Shown here in pieces: positions 10,362-33,959 of a stretch of 64,000 nucleotides of DNA (within the stretch, counting starts at the first letter, position 1; the number at the start of each line of letters is the position of its first letter). The notes under the pieces are model-generated. The model was not told where the DNA came from. It saw only the letters and a list, made by a program, of their open reading frames with translations, and made no database searches. The stretch lies in the NCBI RefSeq assembly GCF_003589595.1, contig NW_020653712.1:1920135-1984134 (forward strand), in the 5' to 3' direction. Source of the stretch: Hyposmocoma kahamanoa (Eukaryota; Arthropoda; Insecta; Lepidoptera; Cosmopterigidae). A program made the position numbers and the translations under genes.

Positions 10362-13300
10362 ATGGGCGCCGCAACGAAGAGCTTCCTTTGTTTGGCTGTG
10401 TTCCTAATTTCAAGTAAGTTTTTCGTTTTTTATTTTATGTAGAAAATCAAAGTAAGTTTAACAAAATTTTATTAAAAGGAGTATGCCTAAAAACAAACGC
10501 GATCACATTTCATAGCAAGGCTAGCAATCAGTACATAGTTGCAAAATCAATGCGTTTGTACTTTTAATATAATAATAAAAAATATTTCTTTTTTCAGGCA
10601 ATGCTCAACCAGTAAAAGAGCAATTGACAATAGAAGAAGTTACGCCTCTGATATTATTCAGGGAGTCAAAACCACTACAGCTCCAGCCCGAATGTCGTAT
10701 TGCTTCCAGCTCTTCAAAAGTTGAGTAAGTCGTGCTTTGGTTATATTATATTGAGTTGAATTTTTATAATGCACACAATATCACGCACTTCGTGTAATAA
10801 AGCTACATCTGCAAAATGACAACGTTTCGAAAGAGGTTTAATGATTCTTCCAATGAAATTATATGAATAAATAAATAGATATCGCACACACTCATAGCCT
10901 CGCACTAGAGAAACCCTGTGTCGCGGGTGCTATGTAAACGCGCATAGACTACCACAAATTTCATCCAAACTCACGAGAGAAACAAATGCAGGTTATAAGT
11001 ACAAACATTTCTCCCGACGGTACGCGGCGTGCGTGCACACATAAAAGTCGCACTGCTACGTTTCTATGGAGTTACCATACTTCTTATTATACTATATCCG
11101 TAGTCTCTACCCACCGGGGTGGAAGACAGGCGTGATGTTACGTATGATTTATTTTCAGATTCACCTGGCAAAAGGACGGCAAGCCTTTGAAATACCAACC
11201 AACTGCAGAAGGTCTTGTGATCCCCAAACCCAGCGCAGAAGACGAGGGACAATACCAATGTTTTGCCAAAACCAGTCTAGGCACTGCTACCTCCGGCATT
11301 ATCAGTCTTCGTAGAACTTATCTTAACATTCCTTCTAAAGTTATCAAAGCCAAATATACACCTGAAGAAGGCAAACCCTTTAAGCTGGACTGCCCAATCC
11401 CAGAAGCACATCCGAAACCTGCAATCTTGTGGACTTACGAAGTTACTACTCCAAGAATCACAACAGGTCCAGATGGTGCTTTGTATTTCTCTAACGTGAC
11501 TAAAGAAGATGCGAACAATACGAAATATGTTTGCGATACGGTATCTCCGGCTTATGATCACCGAATTAACTTGTACGAATACGAGCTTGAAGGTATCAAA
11601 GAGAACAAGGAAAAGAGTGGTGGGCTGGTACCCCAGTTTTTAAGTCAGGAAATGACTGTAGAAGCTGGACTTCCTGCTATGCTCTACTGCATTTACGGTG
11701 GCACGTAAGTACTTTCTGTTTTATTAACCGACTTCAAAAAGGAGGAGGTTCTTAATTCGACTGCATTTTTTGTATGTTCCGCGATAAATCCGGAATCGAT
11801 GAATCGATTTTGATTAGGAATGATCACATTAAAATATGAAGAAAATAATCCGATGTTAGTAATAAAGTTCCGCGAGATTGTCAGTATGTTATATACTCCC
11901 GGTCACATAATTACACCTCGCATTTGTGTCGTAAAGGGTTAGAATATAAAAATGATATTATCATCGAAGTTTTCCCCCGGTTTTGGAAATACAAATTCAA
12001 TTTCAAATTTGTTCAATTTTCAATTCAAGGACTTATGGAAAAGACGTTTAGTATACTAGTTTCAAAATTGCATAATAGTTTTTGATCAATCAAACATTGT
12101 TTAAGTTTAGGGCACTTCATTCTGAAAATGCATGATGGCTCAAATTATATGTCCGGAAGTGTATAATCTTAGGGCCCTAATTTTAATTGGAATCGGAATC
12201 GATCAGGTAACCCATCCGCAATATTATTAGTTTACGATCGGGAGAAGCAATCAAAATCAAGCAAAACCGACCTCAAAAGTTTATTAAAGTAAATTTATCC
12301 CCTAGTTGGAGGTGGAGAAAATTCTCCACCCTTAGAGATGGAGCATTTTCTCTTTTCAACAATACAAGAATCATCAAAATCGATTCACAAATGCCGGAGA
12401 TATCGCGTAATATAAAAAGAAAAGAAAAAAGAAAATGGACGACACCGGAAAGCGATTTTTTTTTTAATTTATTGAGGCTTTGGCTAAGTCGTGTCGTCAG
12501 CATAAACATGAATTAATATAATCATTACACAGTTTTAAATGTAATTTTATTAAAAGACTAATTAAAGTCTGAAAGTTAAAAAAAAAAGAAATTAAATATA
12601 AACAACTTAAGGTAGTGGAACCAATCATGGACGGTTTAAGGGTTTATATTTAGTTTTAGTCTTTTAATTTTGGATGAGTTATCCTGTGGAACTCGAGGAA
12701 AGGTTTAATTGATTAAAAAGTCTTCAAATAACGATTGAAAGTGATTTAATCATATCAAAAACATTGTTACTCGAGAAAAAGTAGACCCTGTTTGAATATC
12801 CTTATATGGACAGGCCAATTTCCAGTCATGGACACCCCATCATGGACGGTTTCCACTCATGGACACCTAGACATGAAAGATCAACTATTTAGCCAAATTA
12901 ACAAATTTAATCTTAAAAAACGAGATCATCCTTGGTATTTAAACGAATGGTGTGACGTTTCATATAACCCATTTGTGATTGGTAACAATGGGTGGTCATT
13001 CGCTTCAGTGCCATGTCTAAAAAAATCAAATCCAGTAATGGACGACCAGTGACGGACACTGTTTCCAAGTCTGGCTTTATAAAGACGGTAAACACAAGTA
13101 CCTAAAGCTCTTTAATGATAAAATCCGATTATGGACAATAATTTCCACGATTGGTTAAATAGATAAATGAGATCCAGCAATAAACACTTCAAATTTTCCA
13201 ATAGACGTTATGTTATTCTTTTATGTTTTGTTTAGATGCAATTAAAACAATACCAAAACACAAAATAACCACAGAAGTCACCACTCTTAAATACCACATT

Positions 13301-15356
13301 CAAATATGGCGCGTGAGGCGCGGTCCTTTTAAGAAATCCGTTTTATTTTAAATTTGTTATCACCGTCTTATTTCGCACCGTGACAATGGCGAATAAAGAT
13401 GGCCGCCAGCTGTTAAAATTTAACTGATGTCTTCCATTTTCATCAAAAATGATAAAAAATGTTGAAAGTGAAAAAAATAATTAGCGTTTCCGTTGTTTGG
13501 GGGTATAGTTCAAAAATGTTCATGATTGGTCTGTTCATCATCGGTTCCACAACCTTACACTATTTTATTAAATTATTATATAAACTTGTATGTTTTAAAA
13601 GCTCCTGTACAGTACTGGGAATTGTTTTATACTTTTTAAATGTTAAATATGTTTTTTTAATTGCGTGTCACAGCTCTAATCAAATTAGTCTTCTCTGTAA
13701 TTGATAATTTCAATTTTAACGTTTATACTACAGACCTCTTGCGTATCCCGACTGGTTTTTCGAAGGCAAAAATGTAAACGGCAAGCCCGGTGACCGTGTC
13801 ACCCGCCACAATCGCACTGGAGGCAAAAGACTGCTGATCAAGAACGCCTTACTTAGTGACCAAGGCACCTATACCTGCGAAGCCAACAACGAGATCGACA
13901 GACCTCAGAGGCATACAATTAAGCTGAATGTTGTCGGTAGGTTTTTTTTAAAATAACGAATACAACATAAAAAAACAACTATACAACATGAACAACAACA
14001 TCACATTCGTTTCTCTAGTCTTAAAGTAAGCAATTAGAGCACTTGTGTTATGTAAATCGGAAACAACGAACGGTACTATACAATACAAACACTCAGGCAA
14101 TGAACACTGTTTTTAAACTTGGTTCGAACTAGAGTTGCAACGAATATTCAGTTACTATTCGATATATCGACTGTGAACTGGCAATCGGTACTATCTCAAT
14201 TATGACAACTTAACAGGATGAAGAAATAAAATTGTTGGCATCATTTATATTACATCAGGTTTATTAAATAAAAATACGTAGTGTTTAGATATTTTTATTA
14301 CACATGTATGTATGTACACTACGTATTTCTATTTAATAAACCAGATGCTACATAGGTAATAGTAGATTGTACAACAAGTGCATAAAACGCGTCATTTTGA
14401 AATGGGTCTTATGAACGAGTTATACACTCTGCTTTTCATTTCCATTGCGAGAAAATTCAACAGCAATATTACAAATAAACGATTATTTAATTAAAATTGA
14501 ATGTAAAATTACAACGTTTAGATATATTCATTGTGATGGTTTAGGATTTTATTTTATGAACTAGAGTATAAAATCCTATTTTATGCACTAGAGCATAAAA
14601 CCCTATTTTATGCAGCCTACACCCAGCATAAATACGAACTTTAAGAGCATAGAAGTGAAAATGATTTTTTCTTCACCTGTAAAGTTGTCAAATTTGAGAT
14701 AGTACCGGTTGCCAGTTCACAGTCGATATGGTCCATTTGGTCTACTTTTTAATCTACTAGTTTGTTATAATTATTAATACAAAGATCGAAGACTAAGAAA
14801 AACTCCTTCGATCCGGCTAGACTCGAACCAGCGCCTTCAGCATACCGTACCTGACGCTCTCCCAACTAAGATACGAAACGAACCGGCAGACCGTACAAAT
14901 TTTTCTATAAAAACACACGCACACATTCCATTGATACACACCTAGTCACCCACAAATTACACCCAAACTCAAGCATGGTGGCCACAGAGGCAGTATAAGC
15001 TTGTTGTCTTTACGGTCCCATTATTTACTTCATTAATTTATGCTTTTGTATTTACAGCTGCACCAATGTACCTGAAGAAGCCAGAATCTGTCATCTCTGC
15101 TCCAGCTGGCCAGGATATCATTGTTAACTGCGAGGTAGAAGGTCGACCAGCACCACAGATCTCATGGACCTACAATGCACAGCCTCTAAAGGAGAGTGAC
15201 ATAATATCCATCAGCAATGGTCCCTCAGAAGAGACCAGAACCGCCGCGAAGTTAACAATCAAGAAAGCTCAAAAAAGCAACATTGGTTACTACGGCTGTA
15301 GAACTGAAAATGAACATGGTGTATCATACGCTGAGAGCCTAATAGTTATTTCTTAA
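10362..15356 (+). CDS. Hem: Hemolin, four-Ig-domain immune protein, complete
   Basis: Hemolin is a secreted lepidopteran hemolymph protein of the Ig superfamily that binds bacterial surfaces and hemocytes during infection. Coding exons are 10362-10413, 10598-10724, 11159-11704, 13734-13936 and 15058-15356. All junctions are GT/AG and in phase, giving 1227 nt and 408 residues, the usual hemolin size of about 410. Residues 1-18 form a signal peptide, cut before about Asn19. Four Ig domains have Cys pairs 50/93, 137/184, 236/289 and 333/389, with core tryptophans at 62, 150, 248 and 345. Domain 1 shows WQKDGKPL and DEGQYQC. N-glycosylation sequons occur at Asn171, Asn178 and Asn267. The stop TAA is at 15354-15356. 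Introns hold SINEs, family P repeats and two transposon-like elements, and no exon is damaged. The signal peptide, Ig pattern and length together make this call firm. The exon boundaries are hand-predicted. Confidence 0.95.
10870..11035 (-). repeat. SINE family B fragment in hemolin intron 2
   Basis: The reverse complement of the family B body (GCACACACTCATAGCCTCGC and CAAACTCACGAGAGA phrases) is present. The tRNA-like head is cut short. Full copies are at 27165-27376 and 52443-52660. Confidence 0.65.
11725..12450. repeat. Family P repeats in hemolin intron 3
   Basis: A forward copy starts ACCGACTTCAAAAAGGAGG at about 11728. An inverted copy runs at about 12265-12450. Between them is AT-rich DNA with no recognisable content. 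Confidence 0.6.
12609..13556. mobile_element. Non-autonomous DNA element with clustered ATGGAC motifs
   Basis: The ends are inverted: AAGGTAGTGGAACC at 12609 against the reverse complement of GGTTCCACAACCTT ending at 13556. By eye 20 of the first 24 positions pair. ATGGAC occurs at 12627, 12806, 12828, 12842, 12859, 13038 and 13131. The flanks allow a TA duplication, but this is ambiguous. No transposase ORF is present. Confidence 0.55.
14164..14729. mobile_element. Nested foldback element in hemolin intron 4
   Basis: The outer inverted repeats begin ATATCGACTGTGAACTGG and are about 50 bp at each end. Inside, 14253-14347 is a second near-perfect foldback, 31 bases per arm with 2 mismatches (arm starts CATCAGGTTTATTAAATA). 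A 33-base partial tandem with ATTTTATGCACTAGAG-type sequence lies near 14550-14612. There is no ORF. Confidence 0.7.
14757..14990 (-). repeat. tRNA-derived SINE family A in hemolin intron 4
   Basis: This is a near copy of 1771-1990 and includes the tRNA-like block with box A and box B-like sequences on the minus strand. It ends about 70 bases before the last hemolin exon. Confidence 0.7.
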
Positions 15357-15482
15357 AGCCACCATAAAAAAGTACAATGAAATTTGTACCTTAAGTACAT
15401 TATTTACAAAATGATCAAATTATATCTTGTGTACACGTAAAGTATAAGTTTATTTTTAATGGTTTTATTTCTGAATCTTTGA

Positions 15483-15488
15483 AATAAA
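15483..15488 (+). terminator. Hemolin polyadenylation signal
   Basis: AATAAA lies 127 bases after the hemolin stop codon. It is the first canonical signal downstream. Confidence 0.65.
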
Positions 15489-15624
15489 AATGTTATGTGA
15501 AATTTAATTCGTACCATTTCGTTTTATCGCAATTACTTCCCTAATAATATGTCATGAAGGCAATTCATGCACAATATCGTATTACACTCTTTGATATCAA
15601 CATACCGTAGGTAAATACAACAAT

Positions 15625-15835
15625 AACAACAATGCACACATTCATAGCCCCGCACTAGAGAAACATTATGTAGTAGGCACCATAGACACACATATAGACA
15701 ACCACAAAAATTAAACCCAAACCCACGATAGAAGTAAATGTGGCTCATACAAATATTTCTCCTGGCCCGACAATCGAGCCCGAAACCTCTGAGCGGCAGT
15801 TCAACATGGCACCCGTTCGGCCACAGAGGCAGATA
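15625..15835 (-). repeat. SINE family B copy, degenerate
   Basis: The reverse complement of the family B SINE is present with its tRNA-like head at the right-hand end (AACATGGCACCCGTTCGGCC). Several point changes separate it from 27165-27376. Confidence 0.7.
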
Positions 15836-16352
15836 TGATATTGTGGTTCTTTTGTACAGTCAAAAATACACCAAGGCTTTGGACCGTTCTTGACATGTTC
15901 TTAACCCTGAATGCAAAATTCAAAATAATGTAATTCTCAGACCACAAAACCGCATACAACAACTCTTTTTTAATATATGATAACCCCACGGGTATTTCGA
16001 AACGGAGAGAAAGTACTTTATTTTGCTGGACACCCTGTATATTTCTGAATACAATTTTTAATTTCACCAATAATTAATAAGTTTCTAGAAGGCCCATGTT
16101 ATTATTTAGAAATTGCAAACAGACAGACACGATTTATACAATATCATTTACATTTTAAATAAATTGTTCTACGAATCTGTAAGTCATCATTGCAATATAT
16201 CAACAACAAAGTAGACTGTATAGACTATGGTTTTTTGCCGCTCCTAATAAAAAAACTGAACGAAAATTGTTCGTGATCTTGACATTTGACAACGCGTATA
16301 ACCTAAAATTACGTGAAAAAATCAAAACAAAGTTGGAAAAACATAGAAAACA

Positions 16353-28031
<11,679 letters not shown>

Positions 28032-28054
28032 AAGGTTTAGTGTTAAGTTAGGCA

Positions 28055-28060
28055 ATTAAA
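28055..28060 (+). terminator. Possible TEX261 polyadenylation signal
   Basis: ATTAAA, a common variant signal, lies 24 bases after the TEX261 stop. Confidence 0.4.
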
Positions 28061-28120
28061 TATATTCATTTCATTAACTCCATGGTAGTGGTGCACGATT
28101 TTTTGCTTTGAATCGATTTT

Positions 28121-28555
28121 TGAAAACTATTCTGCCAAATCATTACTGTGACAAATGCGCTCTGATTGGCCAGCCCGAATTCGAAACAATTGACGGGTGT
28201 CGTCAATTGTTTCACTTCAAACCGACCAGTTTAACTTGAGCTTTGCAATAATGGACGACAATTGCAAAATTACATATTTAATATTTAATTACCGACGAAA
28301 TGTGATTCCGTTTGGAATGGAACAGATGCCATAGTTAGGGCTATTATCTTTATTACAATAAATACAGAATATTTTGGAATATACGGAGATAAACACACAG
28401 GTCAGTTGGCGCTGTACTATTTCAGCTTTCTAATTTGTGATTTCAGTGCAAACGAGAGTTGATATTTAAAAGTGATATAAGGCTCATTTGCCTGATAAGT
28501 TGCCAGGGATGGATGGCCCTTATTGCGTCTCTATTTCTGGTTATATACTAGATGT
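28121..28555. mobile_element. MITE family 3 copy, left end truncated
   Basis: It matches the family from the CTGCCAAATCATTACTGTGA-type internal sequence to the right end CTCTATTTCTGGTTATATAC. The left terminal repeat is lost. Confidence 0.7.
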
Positions 28556-29470
28556 AGTGGATCATATGCCCTTGAATCGATCCATTGATCGGATCATAAA
28601 ATCCTCTTGAATCAGCCTCATAAAATTCATTTCAAAATTAATTTTTATAAAAAAAATATTAAACGCCTTTTTGGCTTCCGTCGCGTCGGTTACGACTTCA
28701 ATTTAGAGTTTTTTTTATGATACGAAGTGATGGGAAGAACAAGTCGTGGGTCTGGTAAGTGACACGCCTGTTCATAACAGTTGCAGTGCGAATAAAAGCT
28801 TTAAATCAAACAAAATAAATAAAAAAAAACGTACATGACAGTTATGTCGCGGTGTATACGGGATAACTTCAACTAGATTTTTCTAACGATATTCCGTAAC
28901 AAATTGTTTGTAAAAAGTGCCTACCAAATTAGTCAATTGTTGTTATGTGAAACGATATTTTAAAAAAAACTATTTCATTGATAATGGAAATGAATAGACA
29001 AGTCATTCGACACCTTATTCAATTCATTTTGTTTAATATTTGTTCTTAAAGTATTGTCTCTAAATCGATTCACTCTTCGTTACAAATTATCTCGATAAGA
29101 TATTTAAATCGATTTTATTAACCCATTTTACAACACTACACTTCTAGAAACTTCGAATCTCAAACGTCACTATGTGAAGTGAACTAACTTTTGTATAAGG
29201 TTTTTTTCAAGTTTAAGTTGAGAAAAAATCTATTTTGACTGTTTCCCAAAAATTGCTCTTTATAATTTTGTCACTTTATGAAGGCCGCCATATCTCTCGG
29301 AAATGAACTTGAACAGAAAACTATTTCCGACATTTCATTAAAAAAAATAAAAATATTTTTGTCACAGTACAATTTATAAGTAAAAGTATATCCCTGACCA
29401 AGTTTAAACTTAAGCTGGTGGATCGTATTCATGTCATAACTAAATAATTTTAAAGTTGAATAATGAAAAC
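28556..29470. other. Gene-free stretch
   Basis: A family L fragment lies at 28720-28800. Otherwise this is AT-rich DNA with only short chance ORFs. Confidence 0.4.
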
Positions 29471-29499
29471 TTAATTATCATTACGATTCGAAACATGCC

Positions 29500-30180
29500 T
29501 GGATTACTTTTAAATGTTAAACCAAGATGGAGAAAAAGATCATATAAAAAATGGCGGGTGCCTCAAGATGGCGGAAGCCATAAGATGGCGGATGCCTCAA
29601 AATATAGCTGTTTAGCAATTTAGTAGCTATAGAGCTTTCTGTGAAAGAGTTCGTCGAGAGAAGTACTACCACCTTACCTATTTCTGCCGTCTAGCAGTAG
29701 TGTGAGCATTACTGTGTTCCGGTATTGAAGGGGAAGGGTGCTGGTGAAATTACAGGCACATGGGACTTGTCAACTTATGTCTCAGGGTGACGGGCACTGT
29801 GGCAGTGCCCCTCAGATCTGTGCGATTTAAAGCTCTGAGTGGCACTGCAACTGTTATGGACAGGCGTGTAGCTTACCATCAGGCGCACGACTTGTCCGTC
29901 CTGTCACTTGATATTATTAAAAAAGCCCGGATGCCTCAAAATAGCAGATTCTTAGTCTACTGCTAAGTAGAGCTCCTTGTGAAAGAGTTCGTCCTGGGAA
30001 GTACTGCGACCTTACCTATTTCTACCGTCAAGCTGTAATGTGAGCATTACTGCGTTTCGGTAAGGGTAAGGGCGCTGGTGAAATTAGAGGCACATGAGTC
30101 TTGTCAACTTATGGCTCAGGGTGACGGGCGCAGTGGCAGTGGCAACTGTTATGACAGTGTTCGTTCAATCACTTGGTATA
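29500..30180 (+). repeat. Partly tandem family L copies
   Basis: Two successive copies at about 29500-29940 and 29930-30180 share GGTGAAATTACAGGCACATG, CTCAGGGTGACGGGC and GGATGCCTCAAAAT phrases. The ORFs inside (for example 29760-29966) are chance products of the repeat. Confidence 0.6.
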
Positions 30181-30657
30181 AAAAAAAATTAGTTGAAATT
30201 TTTAACCTTTTCGTTTCAACTTTTACATTGAAAGTAGTTAGTATAAATATAAATTAATAAATAAATTTCCTTTAAATTAAATTGTAAATATTTGTATCTA
30301 TAACATTTCACGTGACGCGGGTTCCCCTCGTACAAACCAAGAGTATTGATTGACACTATTGATGGTGTCTGTGGTTCAGCAGTTTCTAGATTCAGTTCCC
30401 GGTTGTACCGTGTTAGGAAATAAACATTTCTGACTTGGTTTCGGCGCTCTGGGTATTGCACTAGAGTTATCAACAACCGTATAACCCGGGATTGATACTC
30501 CAAGGATAAGTACTTAAACCCCTACATTGCGTTTACAATTCGTCGCCTTGGATGAACTAAAAAATTGAAACATTTTACATTAAAATGCAGTCCTATTAAA
30601 AAAAAACGAGATCTTTCTAATGAACAAGGTCTTATAAAGATCTTAGGTGAAATGTCA

Positions 30658-31017
30658 CTAGTTTTCCCAGTTATACCATTGGATAATAAATAATGGTATA
30701 AATAGTACTTACCTGTCCCATTTATACCTGTTATGGTATAGGTGGTCCTAGTTTATCCCAGTTATACCATTGGATAAAAAATAATGGTGTAAATGGTACT
30801 TACCTGTCCCATTTATACCTGTTATGGTATAGGTGGCACTAGTTATCCCAGTTATACCATTGGATAATAAATATGGTATAAATGGTACATACCTGTCTCA
30901 TTTATACCTGTTATGGTATAGGTGGGACTAGTTTATCCCATATTGTATAATAAATAATGGTATAAATGGTACTTACCTGCGCCGCTTATACTTTTAATGG
31001 TATAAGCGGGACAGGCA
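30658..31017. repeat. Hairpin-rich minisatellite, four ~90-bp units
   Basis: Units start at about 30658, 30748, 30839 and 30928 (CTAGTTTATCCCAG-type starts). Each holds two dyads: TATACCATT against AATGGTATA around an AT spacer, and TATACCTGTTATGGTATA. The last unit is the most diverged. Confidence 0.85.
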
Positions 31018-32064
31018 GAGTTTATGCCATTGAAACTATTTTTAATAAATAGGTACAGCGAGTTCAACACCTCTTTGTGACCTGCGATTATTTAGCACTT
31101 TTAACATATTGTACGGGAACCGCGCCGCTGCGCGTTATGTGTGTGGAATTTTAAATTTCTTAGCTGATAAATTCTACCTAGTCAATTAAAGACAAAATAA
31201 CGTAAAAAAAATCAATTATACATTCGATTTTGTTAACTCTTTTTAGATTAGATAATATTTTTAGTGCCATCTTTTTTTACAACAGTTGGGTGCTGATTAC
31301 TGCCGTGCACAACTAAAACGCGGTAAGTGACAAACAGTGAAATATCCGTTATAAATAGTAAAAACTACGGCACAACATTTTCTTTTAAAAACAACTAAAA
31401 TTACGCATAGCTGAAATATCATTACACAATTTCAATATTCTAAAATTGGGTTATGGTTTTTTATGATATCGCACTGTTATTCCAATAGTGTTATAACTCA
31501 AAATATGTGAAATTCGAGATTATACTAATGCCGGATGTAAAATTTGATTATCTACACGTCAATAACAGCGTCATTAGAATATTGTAAGAAACAATTAAAA
31601 GATATCTACTTAACTCAAAATAAGACAAAACTTTTTGTAAGTCTTTACAAAAATATCAGTAATATTTGGCGAGTAGATAATTCTTTAGATGTCTGTAATA
31701 AACTTTAAGCATGTAGGTTTAAATATAATTTATATAAATTTATAATATTATTATATAAATTTAAATTTAATAATCTTTCACGGAAAGCGAGTAATTAGTT
31801 TTTCATCGATTCTGAAAAATACACATTTTGAGTTAGTACACTATTGTATTAACAGTGCGATAGCTCAAAAAAATATTTTATCTTAGCCGCGTTTTCGTTA
31901 GTGGACGGCAGATAAGCAGTAACATGTTACTTAAAAGACCCCCTACACTGGCGTTTTTTGAGCGTTAGCGCTTTTCCAACGCAAGCACAGCGTCGACTCG
32001 ACGCATGATGCGAATGAAGCTTCTTCTTGACAAATAAGTACTTATTTGACAGTAAGTACTACTA
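31018..32064. other. Gene-free stretch with a repeat fragment
   Basis: 31440-31880 parallels 26906-27600 (AATATTGTAAGAAACAAT and GTATTAACAGTGCGA phrases). No gene was seen. Confidence 0.45.
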
Positions 32065-32905
32065 CGAGATTTTTTTCATCCAAGTACGCAGAAGTTGTAT
32101 AATAACCTTTACTATAAAGTTTTTGTTTCACTAGTTTTAAACCTATATCAACCGTTATCTTGTTATGGAAGCGTATATAATTTGTGTCTGTGAAGACGAC
32201 TATCAAGAACAGCAAGTTTATCTTTATTCCTTGTATTAATGTTGTCTGTCACTATTTTTCATAAAGAAATTACTATTCCTCTTAACACGTTCATCGCCGT
32301 GGTGGGTCAAAATGATGGCATCTCATCACCTATTGGGGCCGAGGGGGGTTAAAATGAACTTTGCGACACTACGTAATTAGCCATATAACATGATCGGCGT
32401 GGCCCTGATGAACTGCTGTTGCCACTTGGTATTTAGGACTTTTGATGGCATACATACTTATCTAGACTAAGAGAAAAAGTGTATATATTTCGAATAAAAA
32501 AAAAATTATTTCAAGTTGGATTTAAAAGGTACAAACTAAGGAAAAAAAGTGGTTAATGTGAAATGTCAATCTCAAATGAAAGACGTACATCAATTTTAGG
32601 TAAACATCGATCGAACATTACGTGCAAATATTCTGCCCGGCATTGCGACTGGCGATAATTAGTACGTTTAAATGCCCGGCACTAAATATAATCCCAAACT
32701 ACAGCCAAATAATGAAATATCGCGAAAAAAATTATAAGCTTATACAAACGAGACCAATAGATACAAATACAAATAGATACAATGTCATATTTTGAACATT
32801 TTTGAAAATTGTAGTCGGCGACGAACGTGTTAACATAAATTACAGTTTCATAAATGTACTGTGACGAACTTATTTCTCGAAGATACTCTGGGGCCCAGAT
32901 TTCGG
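32065..32905 (-). mobile_element. LINE remnant split by a later insertion
   Basis: 32065-32285 and 32834-32905 match the LINE at 5811-6180. The ORF2 frame is broken. The interruption is the TTAA-flanked element at 32286-32829. Confidence 0.7.
32286..32829. mobile_element. piggyBac-like MITE (544 bp)
   Basis: TTAA at 32282-32285 and 32830-32833 flanks inverted ends CACGTTCATCGCCG and CGGCGACGAACGTG, with one mismatch in 14. A TTAA duplication with CAC-starting ends fits piggyBac. There is no transposase. The host LINE sequence continues cleanly on both sides. Confidence 0.82.
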
Positions 32906-33059
32906 GCGGATGTCGGACAGAGAACGGAATTAGATCACCAGCAGTCGCACACTGACACCGCGTTGGCATCGCGCCGCCGCGCGGATGTCATGTCGACACC
33001 GTGCGTGCGTTTGCAAAACGCTGACGATCGAAAGACGCTAGTGTGGGGGGCTCCATAAA

Positions 33060-33906
33060 CTCGAAAATTGAAATATTAACGTCACGCTGTAGCTAGACGT
33101 CTCGCCTACATTTTACAAACAAAAACTTAGTGATTTGAAACCTCTAAATAATAAAAAATGGTAAAAACATCCGTTTGTATCCAGCCTCTCCAGCCAGATC
33201 TTTGTATTAATAATTATAACAAACTAGTGGAATAATTTCATAAAAAATAATTGAATATCATTCAATAAAATTTAATTACAATTTATTAAAGCGACACCTG
33301 TAGTCAGCTGCTGGTAGCTGTAAAGGTACCTGGCTCAGTAAAGAAATAGATTTTTCACAAGTTATAAGGGTGCTTTACTGTCCACACTGGAATAAGCTTA
33401 TTCCAGCAGCACCATTTCTCAACCTCGAAAACAACAGCACCTAGCTTAGATCTGATTACACTAAAAATGGTCGTGATTTTGTTAGTTCCTCGTTTGTTTG
33501 TTCTGACTTTCTTTAAGAAAGCTCACGACCAATAAATTTATTTATTTAATTGTGCAAGTGCAATACATTTATTAAAATTCGTATTTAATGAGCGTTTGTC
33601 GCGTCTTCAGTTAATTTTTAACAATGACAAAGATCATTATCAAAAAAGAAAGTTAAAAAGTTTATCATGTAACCCAGAGGTTGCTTGGAAGAGATTGCTA
33701 TAAAACCAATACCGCCTGTGGTACCTGTTTTTTTGTTTTTGTTGTTGTGTGCATTAAAATGTATATATATATTTAATATGTACATCACATACGTTGCACT
33801 GATTCCAAAATAACCAAAGCATCGAGACTATATAGAAAAGTGAGTTTTTCTACATTAACCCGGCCGGGGACTCGGACCTCGAAGATGACGACACCATGAA
33901 AACCAG
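33060..33906. other. Gene-free stretch with a SINE A tail
   Basis: 33195-33345 carries the AT-rich body of family A (TTTGTATTAATAATTATAAC, AATTGAATATCATTC). The rest shows no gene. Confidence 0.45.
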
Positions 33907-33959
33907 ATGGGTCGTCAATTTGTATTATATTGTATAGGTGAGCACATTGAACTTTTTTT

